From contig NZ_JPWH01000009.1 in assembly GCF_003326755.1 (NCBI RefSeq), positions 62,001-126,000 on the forward strand: a stretch of DNA of 64,000 nt. Reading direction: 5' to 3'. The notes under the pieces are model-generated. The model had not been told where the DNA came from and did no database searches. It was given only the letters and a program-made list of their open reading frames with translations. Shown here piece after piece: positions 18,456-26,541 of the stretch (the first letter of the stretch is position 1; the number at the start of each line of letters is the position of its first letter). A program made the translations under genes and the position numbers. Source of the DNA: Thalassospira profundimaris. Its GTDB lineage: Bacteria; Pseudomonadota; Alphaproteobacteria; Rhodospirillales; Thalassospiraceae.

Positions 18456-19520
18456 ATGACTGATCGCCAGAAACGTATTGCCCTGCTTAAAGAGCGCGCC
18501 GAAAAGAAAATCCTGATTCTGGATGGCGCAATGGGCACCATGATCCAGAAGCACAAGCTGACTGAGGAAGATTATCGCGGTGAACGCTTTGCCGACTGGA
18601 AGCAGGATTTGAAGGGCAATAACGACCTTTTGTCCCTGACCCGGCCAGATATTATCAAGGATATTCATCTGCAATATATTGCCGCCGGGGCCGATTTGAA
18701 CGGCACCAACACCTTTAGTGCCACCACCATCGCCCAAGCCGATTACGGCATGGAAAGCCTGGCTTATGAAATCAATTATGAAAGTGCCAAACTGGCCCGC
18801 CAGGCCTGCGATGAATGGGAAGCCGCCCATCCCGGCGATGTACGTTTTGTCAATGGGGCCATCGGTCCAACCAACCGGACAGCTTCCATCTCGCCCGATG
18901 TGAACAATCCCGGCTTTCGCGCCGTAACCTTTGACCAGCTTGCAACCGCCTATAAGGAAGCGGCAAATGGCCTGTTGGATGGCGGGGCGGATACGTTGCT
19001 GGTTGAAACCATTTTCGATACGCTAAATGCCAAGGCGGCCCTGTTTGCCATTGCCGAAGTGATCGAGGAACGGGGCGAGGATGTGCCGGTCATGATTTCG
19101 GGCACGATCACCGATGCCTCGGGCCGGACCCTTTCAGGTCAGACGACCGAGGCGTTCTATAATTCGGTACGCCATGCCAAGCCGTTTTCGATTGGCCTTA
19201 ATTGCGCCTTGGGCGCAGCCCAGCTTCGCCCCTATGTGGTTGAACTTTCGCGTGTTGCCGAATGCCGCGTTTCGGTTTATCCCAATGCGGGCCTGCCTAA
19301 CGAATTTGGCGAATATGACCAGACCGACAGTGAAATGGCCGCCTTGGTCAAGGAATGGGCCGAAAGCGGCCTGATCAATCTTCTGGGCGGGTGCTGCGGG
19401 ACAACGCCGCCCCATATCAGGGCGATTGCGCAAGCCGTGCAGGATTGTGCCCCGCGCAAAGCGCCCAAACTGACGCCGCATATGCGTCTGTCGGGACTTG
19501 AACCGTTTGATGCCGCCTAA
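18456..19520 (+). CDS. metH: Methionine synthase, homocysteine-binding half (split MetH)
   Basis: 354 residues corresponding to the N-terminal module of MetH. It begins with [15 protein letters not shown] and holds the three zinc-binding cysteines, one in GLNCALGA and two in [11 protein letters not shown]. It activates homocysteine as a zinc thiolate. The ATG at 18456 is chosen because an AGGA lies about 9 nt upstream and the longer frame overlaps metF. The other MetH modules are in the next gene, 29 nt downstream, so the two chains must assemble. Split MetH is common in alphaproteobacteria; I see no sign of a recent frameshift, since the second gene has its own start. Confidence 0.95.
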   Translation: MTDRQKRIALLKERAEKKILILDGAMGTMIQKHKLTEEDYRGERFADWKQDLKGNNDLLSLTRPDIIKDIHLQYIAAGADLNGTNTFSATTIAQADYGMESLAYEINYESAKLARQACDEWEAAHPGDVRFVNGAIGPTNRTASISPDVNNPGFRAVTFDQLATAYKEAANGLLDGGADTLLVETIFDTLNAKAALFAIAEVIEERGEDVPVMISGTITDASGRTLSGQTTEAFYNSVRHAKPFSIGLNCALGAAQLRPYVVELSRVAECRVSVYPNAGLPNEFGEYDQTDSEMAALVKEWAESGLINLLGGCCGTTPPHIRAIAQAVQDCAPRKAPKLTPHMRLSGLEPFDAA

Positions 19521-19549
19521 GAGCAAAGCCGAGAGAGACTGAGAGAACG

Positions 19550-22192
19550 ATGTCCGAAATATCCAGATTCATCAATATCGGCGAACGCACCAACGTTGCG
19601 GGCTCGTTGAAATTCAAGAAGCTGATCGTCGAGGAAAACTACGAAGCAGCCCTTGATGTGGCCCGCGAACAGGTCGAAAACGGTGCCCAGATCATCGACA
19701 TCAACATGGATGATGCGATGCTTGATGCGGAATCGGCGATGGTGAAGTTCATCAATCTGGTGGCGGCAGAGCCCGACATTGCCCGTGTGCCGATCATGGT
19801 GGACAGTTCCAAATGGAACGTGATCGAGGCGGGCCTGAAATGCCTGCAGGGCAAGGGCATCGTTAACTCGATCAGCTTGAAGGAAGGGCCGGAACCTTTT
19901 ATTCGCCAGGCAAAGCTGTTGCGCCGTTATGGGGCCGCCGTTGTTGTGATGGCCTTTGATGAAAAAGGCCAGGCTGACACGGTGGAACGCAAATTTGAAA
20001 TTTGCCAGCGCAGCTATCGGGTGCTGGTCGATGAAGTCGGCTTCCCACCCGAAGACATTATTTTCGATCCGAACATTTTTGCCGTCGCCACCGGGATCGA
20101 GGAGCACGATAATTACGCTGTTGATTTCATCGAAGCCTGCAAGCTGATCAAGGAAAACCTGCCTTACGCCAAAATTTCCGGCGGGGTTTCCAATGTGTCT
20201 TTTTCGTTTAGGGGGAATAACCCGGTACGTGAAGCCATGCACTCGGTATTCCTGTATCATGCCATCAAGGCCGGCATGGATATGGGCATCGTCAATGCCG
20301 GGCAGTTGGTGGTGTATGAGGAAATACCGGCCGAACTGCGCGAGCGGGTCGAGGATGTGATCCTGAACCGCCGTTCCGATGCCACCGACCGTTTGCTTGA
20401 AGTGGCCGACAAATATAAAGGCACGGGCGGCCCGGAAAAGAAAGCCGACCAGGAATGGCGCAAAAAGCCGGTTAATGAACGCCTGGCCCATGCCCTGATT
20501 AATGGTATTGCCGAATTTGTCGAGGAAGATACCGAAGAAGCCCGCCAGCAGGCCGACAAACCCCTTCATGTGATTGAAGGCCCGCTGATGGATGGCATGA
20601 ACATTGTGGGCGACCTGTTTGGTGCGGGTAAAATGTTTTTGCCCCAGGTGGTGAAATCCGCCCGGGTGATGAAAAAGGCCGTGGCTTATCTGATCCCCTA
20701 TATCGAGGCAGAGAAAGACGGCAAGCGCGAAAGCAACGGTAAAATCCTGCTCGCCACCGTGAAAGGCGATGTGCACGACATTGGCAAAAATATCGTGGGC
20801 GTGGTCCTGCAATGTAACAATTTCGAGGTCATTGACCTTGGCGTGATGGTACCAACCCAAAAGATTATCGAAACCGCCAAGGCGGAAAAGGTTGATATGA
20901 TCGGCCTTTCCGGGCTGATTACGCCATCGCTGGAAGAAATGACCTTTGTGGCCGCCGAAATGAAACGCGAGGGGCTGGATATTCCGCTTTTGATTGGCGG
21001 GGCAACCACATCGAAGGTGCATACCGCTGTCAAAATCGCGCCGAACTATGACAAGGCCGTGGTTTATGTGATTGACGCATCACGCGCCGTGGGTGTTGCC
21101 AGCAAGCTGGTTTCCGAAACGCACCGCGACGTCTTTGTCAGCGAATTGCGCAATGAATATCTGGCAATGGCCGAACGCCATGCGGCCCAGCAGTTGCAGA
21201 AAAAACGTTTTGCCCTGGCTGATGCACGCGCCAACAAGGCGCAACTGGATTGGGATAACTTCACCCCGGTTGCCCCGGCAAAACCGGGCCTGACGGTGTT
21301 TGAGGATTTTGATCTTGCCGAACTGATGAACCGGTTTGACTGGAAACCGTTTTTTGAAACCTGGGAACTGCATGGCCGTTTTCCGGCCATTCTTGATGAC
21401 GAGGTGGTGGGTGAAACCGCCCGTAACCTTTATGCCGATGCCCAGGCGATGCTGAAACGCATTATCGATGAAAAATGGTTTAAACCGCGCGCTGTTGTTG
21501 GCCTGTGGCCGGCCAATTCGGTGGGTGATGATATTGAAATCACCCCGGCACCGGATGGTAACGAACCGATCACCATTCATACCCTGCGCCAGCAGATGTA
21601 TCGCGAAAACAACAAACGCCCCAATCGCGCCCTGGCCGATTATATTGCGCCCAAAGATAGCGGCAAAACTGATTATATTGGCGGGTTTGTTGTAACGGCC
21701 GGGCCGGAGGTTGAGGCCATTTCCAAAAAAATGGAAGCCGAGCATGACGATTATAACGCCATCCTTGTGAAGGCATTGGGCGACCGCTTTGCCGAGGCCT
21801 TTGCCGAAACCATGCACGAAAAGGTCCGTCGTGACTTGTGGGGCTATGCCAGCGATGAAAACCTGTCCAACGATGATTTGATCGCCGAAAAATATCAGGG
21901 TATCCGCCCGGCACCGGGTTATCCAGCCTGCCCGGACCATACCGAAAAGGGCACGTTGTGGAAATTGCTGGATGCGGAAAAACATACCGGCGTGTCGCTG
22001 ACGGAAAGTTTCGCCATGACGCCGACCTCATCGGTCAGCGGCCTTTATTTTGCCAACCCGGATGCCAAATATTTTGGTCTTGGCAAAATTGAACGTGACC
22101 AGGTGGAGGATTACGCCAAACGCAAGGGGATGGACCTGTCGGTCGCCGAACGCTGGCTGGCCCCGAACCTAAATTATGATCCGGCACGTTGA
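19550..22192 (+). CDS. metH: Methionine synthase, folate/cobalamin/activation half (split MetH)
   Basis: 880 residues with the remaining MetH modules. The pterin-binding barrel starts [16 protein letters not shown]. The cobalamin cap comes next. The B12-binding Rossmann domain has [10 protein letters not shown] (the His is the lower cobalt ligand), [13 protein letters not shown] and [11 protein letters not shown]. The C-terminal SAM-dependent activation domain has [11 protein letters not shown] and [17 protein letters not shown]. It transfers the methyl group from 5-methyl-THF through cobalamin to homocysteine held by the partner chain encoded just upstream. No cobalamin riboswitch is seen before the pair. 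A terminator follows. Confidence 0.96.
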   Translation: MSEISRFINIGERTNVAGSLKFKKLIVEENYEAALDVAREQVENGAQIIDINMDDAMLDAESAMVKFINLVAAEPDIARVPIMVDSSKWNVIEAGLKCLQGKGIVNSISLKEGPEPFIRQAKLLRRYGAAVVVMAFDEKGQADTVERKFEICQRSYRVLVDEVGFPPEDIIFDPNIFAVATGIEEHDNYAVDFIEACKLIKENLPYAKISGGVSNVSFSFRGNNPVREAMHSVFLYHAIKAGMDMGIVNAGQLVVYEEIPAELRERVEDVILNRRSDATDRLLEVADKYKGTGGPEKKADQEWRKKPVNERLAHALINGIAEFVEEDTEEARQQADKPLHVIEGPLMDGMNIVGDLFGAGKMFLPQVVKSARVMKKAVAYLIPYIEAEKDGKRESNGKILLATVKGDVHDIGKNIVGVVLQCNNFEVIDLGVMVPTQKIIETAKAEKVDMIGLSGLITPSLEEMTFVAAEMKREGLDIPLLIGGATTSKVHTAVKIAPNYDKAVVYVIDASRAVGVASKLVSETHRDVFVSELRNEYLAMAERHAAQQLQKKRFALADARANKAQLDWDNFTPVAPAKPGLTVFEDFDLAELMNRFDWKPFFETWELHGRFPAILDDEVVGETARNLYADAQAMLKRIIDEKWFKPRAVVGLWPANSVGDDIEITPAPDGNEPITIHTLRQQMYRENNKRPNRALADYIAPKDSGKTDYIGGFVVTAGPEVEAISKKMEAEHDDYNAILVKALGDRFAEAFAETMHEKVRRDLWGYASDENLSNDDLIAEKYQGIRPAPGYPACPDHTEKGTLWKLLDAEKHTGVSLTESFAMTPTSSVSGLYFANPDAKYFGLGKIERDQVEDYAKRKGMDLSVAERWLAPNLNYDPAR

Positions 22193-22235
22193 TATAACGA
22201 TTTGATATAAAACGGAAAATTTAATCCTGCCCTGC

Positions 22236-22274
22236 ACCCCGTCGGCTTTGTCTGGCGGGGTTTTCTTTTTCTTT
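22236..22274 (+). terminator. Terminator of the metF-metH transcript
   Basis: An 8-bp stem (accccgtc / ggcggggt, one T·G wobble) with a 10-nt loop is followed by a T-rich run, 43 nt after the metH stop. Confidence 0.8.
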
Positions 22275-22276
22275 AT

Positions 22277-22297
22277 ATATCACGCTAAGTGTGATAT
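22277..22297. promoter_or_regulatory. Operator-like dyad before the toxin-antitoxin genes
   Basis: atatcac (22277-22283) and gtgatat (22291-22297) form a perfect 7-bp inverted repeat with a 7-nt spacer, about 28 bp before the toxin start. It is placed where an antitoxin-toxin complex would repress its own promoter. Confidence 0.6.
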
Positions 22298-22324
22298 TTT
22301 TAAGCGTAATCAGGAGGAAAGCGC

Positions 22325-22738
22325 TTGAGGGTTTTTCTAAACAAAAGTTTCAGACGCTTTGCCAGAAAAGAAAAAATATCCCATGCCAAGTTGCTTGAAG
22401 TGGTTGGAGATGCCAGTCGCGGTATTATTGATGCCGATCTTGGTGGGGGCGTGCTTAAGCAGAGAATAGCACGCCCGGGTGAGGGTAAATCAGGTGGCTA
22501 TCGGGCCATTATATTTTTCCGTCGTCATGAGCGGACTTTCTTTATTTATGGTTACGCAAAAAAAGACCTCGATAACATAACCGAAGAGGAACAATCCGAT
22601 TTCAGGAAACTGGCAGGTCACGTTCTCGGTCTTTCAGATGAGACGCTCGTGAAGCTTCTTGAAAAGAAGGATCTTTTTGAAATTACCAAAAGTAAAAATG
22701 GTGAACAGGATGACAAACAGAAAAAATCACCGAAGTGA
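22325..22738 (+). CDS. RelE/HigB-like toxin of a type II toxin-antitoxin pair
   Basis: 137 residues. The order FRRFARKEKISHAKLLEVV, a Gly-rich turn, KQRIARPGEGKSGGYRAIIFF and then RTFFIYGYAKKDLDNI matches the RelE-like toxin family that includes HigB-type mRNA interferases. Basic residues in the second beta stretch fit an RNA-binding role. The start is TTG, backed by a strong AGGAGG 7 nt upstream; no ATG fits as well. An HTH antitoxin gene overlaps its 3' end. Toxin-first order is typical of HigBA. Activity is inferred. Confidence 0.85.
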   Translation: MRVFLNKSFRRFARKEKISHAKLLEVVGDASRGIIDADLGGGVLKQRIARPGEGKSGGYRAIIFFRRHERTFFIYGYAKKDLDNITEEEQSDFRKLAGHVLGLSDETLVKLLEKKDLFEITKSKNGEQDDKQKKSPK

Positions 22739-23033
22739 TGCGTTTGCCGCCATTCATGAGACCGCCGAGGCGCTTTATGGCGTGGGCGCAATTGACAAGC
22801 AGACCATGCGCGAATTTGACGATAGCTGCCTGATGCGTGTTGATGATCTTTCGCCATCCGCTATCAAGGAAATCCGTGAACGGGAAAGCATTTCGCAACC
22901 TGTTTTTGCCCGGTATCTTAATGTTAGTCGAAATCTGGTCTCTGACTGGGAACGCGGGGTTAAAAAACCGGGAGGGCCGGCATTAAAGTTGCTGACGATT
23001 GTTCAGAAAAAAGGATTAAAGGCGATTGCCTGA
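22710..23033 (+). CDS. XRE-family HTH antitoxin (HigA-like)
   Basis: About 107 residues. The C-terminal half carries an XRE helix-turn-helix: IREREISQPVFARYL-like spacing with NVSRNLVSDWERGVKKPGG and ALKLLTIVQKKGL. The N-terminal part (residues 1-45, acidic and helical) probably wraps the toxin. The gene overlaps the toxin by 29 nt, so the two are translationally coupled. The ATG at 22710 is preferred because GGTGA, a full match to the 16S tail, lies 5 nt upstream; an ATG at 22698 is possible. The protein probably binds the dyad at 22277-22297. Confidence 0.85.
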   Translation: MTNRKNHRSDAFAAIHETAEALYGVGAIDKQTMREFDDSCLMRVDDLSPSAIKEIRERESISQPVFARYLNVSRNLVSDWERGVKKPGGPALKLLTIVQKKGLKAIA

Positions 23034-23041
23034 TATGTCTT

Positions 23042-23077
23042 CCCCTTCATCCTGTGACGGGCTTCAGGATGAAGGGG
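23042..23077. terminator. Perfect 13-bp hairpin between antitoxin and MFS genes
   Basis: ccccttcatcctg (23042-23054) and caggatgaagggg (23065-23077) pair perfectly around a 10-nt loop. It lies between convergent genes and probably ends both transcripts, although neither side has a clear T run. It could equally be a copy of a repeated extragenic palindrome. Confidence 0.5.
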
Positions 23078-23092
23078 GCATGTCGCAAGATT

Positions 23093-24337
23093 TTAGTGGG
23101 TCGGGCGGAATAATCTGCCCTTTTCCGTGATCAGGACAATGATCAGGCACAATCCTCCCAGCGTCAGATAGCCTGTCACGATGGGAATAACCGTGCCGTT
23201 GAAGTTTTGGCCGACAATCGTGCCGCACATCACGCCAATCAGGGTGGTGTAAAAGCCAAGCAGCGAGGATGCTGTTCCGGCAATCGCGCCAAGCGGTTCC
23301 ATTGCCAGTGAATTGAAGTTTGGCATTGTCAGCATGAAGGCGAAATGGGCAATGGTCAGACCAACGCCAAACATCCAAAGTGGTGGCACGCCATCAAAGG
23401 CCAGGGCAATCGCCAGATTGACCGCGCCCATTGCGATAAAAACGCACAGGCCGAAATGCGAAAGTTTGTGCATCCCGATTTTGCGCACCAGGCGCGCATT
23501 GACGAACGAGGCCACACTCATGGCGGCGGCAACCAGGCCAAATACAACGGGAAACCAGTCGCCCAGCTTGTAAATCGAGGAATCAAAAATCTGTTCGGCC
23601 GATCCGATATAGGACATCAGGCAGCCAAAACACAGGCCCATTGCCGTGCCATAGCCCAGTGTCTGGCGTGTGGTTGCCGTAACACGGAAATCCCGCAGGA
23701 TCCGGCGGATTGAAAGTTTGTGGCGATATTCCGGATGCAGGGTTTCGGGCATGCGCAATTTGTACCAGACCACCAGAATCAGAACCAGCAGCAGCATGAA
23801 ACCGAAAATAAGATGCCAACTGCCAAAGGACAGGATCAGGCCGCCGCTGGCCGGGGCAAAAACCGGGACAATAATGAACACCATCATCACCAGCGACATC
23901 ACGCGCGCCATGTCGCGCCCCTCGAAGCAGTCGCGAATGATGGTCAGGGTTAAAATACGCGGGGCGGCAGCGCCCAGCCCCTGAATAAAGCGGGCGATTA
24001 GAAGGTGGTCAAAACTGTCGGCAAAAAACGATAGCAGGGTACCGATGGTGTAAATGAACAACCCCAGCATCAGGGTTATTTTGCGGCCATATACATCGGC
24101 CAGCGGGCCATAGACAATTTGCATCAGCGAAAAGCCGATCATGAAAATGAACACCAGAAGCTGGATTTCATTGGGATCGGACAGGGCAAAATCCTGCGAG
24201 ATAGGGCCAAAAGCCGGAAGCAGATTGTCAATGGAAAGCGCGACCATGCCCATTGTCAAAGCCATCAGTGTGATGAATTCGGCAAAAGGCGGTATGGGGC
24301 GGGACGTGGATGTTCCCGTCGATTGACTGCTGGTCAT
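23093..24337 (-). CDS. MFS drug-efflux transporter, Bcr/CflA family
   Basis: About 414 residues with 12 membrane helices. The MFS motif A-like GPLADVYGRKITLM follows helix 2, and the NLLPAFGPISQDF segment after helix 1 is typical of the Bcr/CflA group. Proteins of this family expel drugs, sulfonamides or small metabolites using the proton gradient. The start is uncertain: the ATG at 24337 gives a normal short leader before helix 1, while upstream ATG and GTG codons would add 16-28 residues. It is a single gene, divergent from the ClC gene. Substrate is unknown. Confidence 0.88.
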   Translation of the reverse strand: MTSSQSTGTSTSRPIPPFAEFITLMALTMGMVALSIDNLLPAFGPISQDFALSDPNEIQLLVFIFMIGFSLMQIVYGPLADVYGRKITLMLGLFIYTIGTLLSFFADSFDHLLIARFIQGLGAAAPRILTLTIIRDCFEGRDMARVMSLVMMVFIIVPVFAPASGGLILSFGSWHLIFGFMLLLVLILVVWYKLRMPETLHPEYRHKLSIRRILRDFRVTATTRQTLGYGTAMGLCFGCLMSYIGSAEQIFDSSIYKLGDWFPVVFGLVAAAMSVASFVNARLVRKIGMHKLSHFGLCVFIAMGAVNLAIALAFDGVPPLWMFGVGLTIAHFAFMLTMPNFNSLAMEPLGAIAGTASSLLGFYTTLIGVMCGTIVGQNFNGTVIPIVTGYLTLGGLCLIIVLITEKGRLFRPTH

Positions 24338-24585
24338 TAACTGAAAGTCCTGAAACAAAGGTTTGGGGCACATATGATATGCACCTGATTTGTTTGTAAG
24401 AATGGGGCATTGAACAGTCAAAGATCAATGCCGTTTTTGAATGGCTTTAACCATGTGTCACACAGACCGGTACCATTTGGGCAGAAAATGTACAAATTTG
24501 GGTCTTCGGTACACAGTCTCCTGACAGATAAATTGACGGTGGCGGATCGGCAATGCGATATACTCGTTAAGGGTGTGAATTTTTA

Positions 24586-26409
24586 ATGCACCCGCATTTT
24601 GGGGCAGGGGGTATTTTGGCCGGAAATTCGCTGCGAAATCTGCGTGTTTTTGTGGGGTTGCGTCGTCTTCTGAAAGGCGAACAGCTTGTTCTGTCCATTT
24701 TGGCCCTGGTGGTCGGCACCCTGGTCGGGGCAATGGCAATTGTCTTTCGCGAGGGGCTTTTGCAAATTCAGAAGCTGGGCTATGGCTCCTCGGACGAGGC
24801 GGTGCATTATTTTCTTAAAACCCTGCCGGCCTGGCATTTGATCCTTGTTCCCACACTGGGCGGGCTTTTGATTGGCCTGTTTATTTATTATTTTATGTCC
24901 GAACGGCGATCTTTGGGGGTGGCCGATGTGATTGATGCTGCCGCCTTTCACGATGGCCGCATGTCCGCGCGCAGCGGGATCAAGGCCGCCCTGGTCAATG
25001 TGGCCTCTCTGGGCTGCGGGGCGTCATTGGGCCGTGAGGGGCCGGTTGTGCATATGGGGGCCACCATTGGTTCGTGGTTGACCCGTGTTTTGCATTTGCG
25101 CCGAAGTGCGGCACGAACCCTTCTGGGCTGCGGGGTGGCATCGGCGGTGGCGGCATCGTTTAATGCGCCGTTGGCCGGGGCCCTTTTTGCCCACGAGGTT
25201 GCCCTGGGCCATTATGCCCTAACCGCCTTTGCCCCGATTGTGCTGGCCTCGGTCAGCGGGACCATTTTAACCCGGCTTTATTTCGGGCATGACGTTGCCT
25301 TTTTGATCCCCGCCCATGAAATTGCCTCTTTTCTGGAATTTCCCGCCTTTGCCCTGCTCGGCGTTTGTGCCGGTGTGCTGAGCGTTCTGGTGGTGCGATC
25401 CGTCGGCTTTACCCAGCAATTCATCCGCGCAGCCCGCATTCCGGTTTGGGGGCGGCCTGCTTTGGCGGGGCTTGCCGTGGGGGTGATGTCGGTGGGATAT
25501 CCCGAAGTGGTCGGCGTGGGCTATGGCGCGATGAATGATGCGTTATACGAGGTTTATTCCTGGTCGCTGCTAAGCCAGCTTCTGGCGGTAAAGGCGGTCT
25601 TGGTGGTGATCTGTCTTGCTTTTGGTTTTGGCGGTGGGGTGTTTAGTCCGGCGCTGTTTTTGGGCGCGATGCTGGGCGGGGCTTTTGGCCTGACGGCAAC
25701 GGCCGTTCTGCCGGATTTATCCTCCGGTCACGGGGCCTATACGCTGGTGGGCATGGGGGCCGTGGTAGCCGCCATGCTTGGCGCGCCCATTTCCACCACG
25801 TTGATTATTTTTGAACTGACTGGTGATTATGAATTGACGATTGCGGTAATGGTGGCATCGGTGATTGCCTCCATGATTGCCGACCATGCCCAGGGCGGGT
25901 CGTTTTTTAGCTGGCAGTTGCGCCAGCGCGGGCTAAGCCATCGCTGGGGGCGGGAGGTTAATTTGCTGCGCAGCCTGAAGGTGGGCGATGTGATGTCGCG
26001 GCAATTTGCCACCGTTTCGCCCGACGAGCCGATCAGTCGCCTGCGCGAAAAGCTGATCAATGCGCCCTATAGTGAATTGTTCGTGCTCGATGATGCAGGT
26101 AAATTGCTGGGCACCATTACCCTGGCCGATTTGCGCCATGCGGCCTTTGACCCCAATATTGGCGATGATGTTACCGCCATCAAACTCGCGCGGGCCAAAC
26201 CGCCCGCCCTGTGCCGTGAAGACAGCATCGAACATGCCATTCGCCTGATGGAACAGACCGGCGAAGAACACTTGCCGGTGGTTGCCAATACCGAAGACCG
26301 GTTGATGATAGGCTTTGTCCATGAAAAGGATGCCATGATGGCCTATAATCGTGCCCTTCTGGAATTGCACGGCGAAGAACGCGGCGATGCCCCGCCAAAA
26401 TTGTTTTAG
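24586..26409 (+). CDS. ClC-type chloride channel/transporter with CBS pair
   Basis: 607 residues with a ClC membrane domain (about 35-445) and two CBS domains (about 460-590). GREGP at 149-153 keeps the gating Glu151, and GGGVFSPALFLGA is the third ClC motif. The first motif, normally GSGIP or GHGVP, is here SLGVAD (about 109-114), so the central anion-coordinating Ser/His and the Pro are changed. The CBS pair probably binds adenine nucleotides. The ATG at 24586 is used, but a TTG at 24616 behind a GGGG run is also possible. Anion exchange or channel activity is inferred. Confidence 0.88.
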   Translation: MHPHFGAGGILAGNSLRNLRVFVGLRRLLKGEQLVLSILALVVGTLVGAMAIVFREGLLQIQKLGYGSSDEAVHYFLKTLPAWHLILVPTLGGLLIGLFIYYFMSERRSLGVADVIDAAAFHDGRMSARSGIKAALVNVASLGCGASLGREGPVVHMGATIGSWLTRVLHLRRSAARTLLGCGVASAVAASFNAPLAGALFAHEVALGHYALTAFAPIVLASVSGTILTRLYFGHDVAFLIPAHEIASFLEFPAFALLGVCAGVLSVLVVRSVGFTQQFIRAARIPVWGRPALAGLAVGVMSVGYPEVVGVGYGAMNDALYEVYSWSLLSQLLAVKAVLVVICLAFGFGGGVFSPALFLGAMLGGAFGLTATAVLPDLSSGHGAYTLVGMGAVVAAMLGAPISTTLIIFELTGDYELTIAVMVASVIASMIADHAQGGSFFSWQLRQRGLSHRWGREVNLLRSLKVGDVMSRQFATVSPDEPISRLREKLINAPYSELFVLDDAGKLLGTITLADLRHAAFDPNIGDDVTAIKLARAKPPALCREDSIEHAIRLMEQTGEEHLPVVANTEDRLMIGFVHEKDAMMAYNRALLELHGEERGDAPPKLF

Positions 26410-26541
26410 AGTTGCCGGGCTGGAACGCGCCTTATAAATCGCACATTCTGGCAGTGAAACATCTGTCGGAAGTTCCCGTTTTGTTGCACATTGGCAAAAG
26501 CCATACTGGCCCTGTCTGTTTCGCGTGTTATATATGCTGCC

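Noticed and set aside
19517..21022. 501-codon minus-strand open frame
   Set aside because: Antisense to metH, His/Phe-rich with no domain; a shadow.
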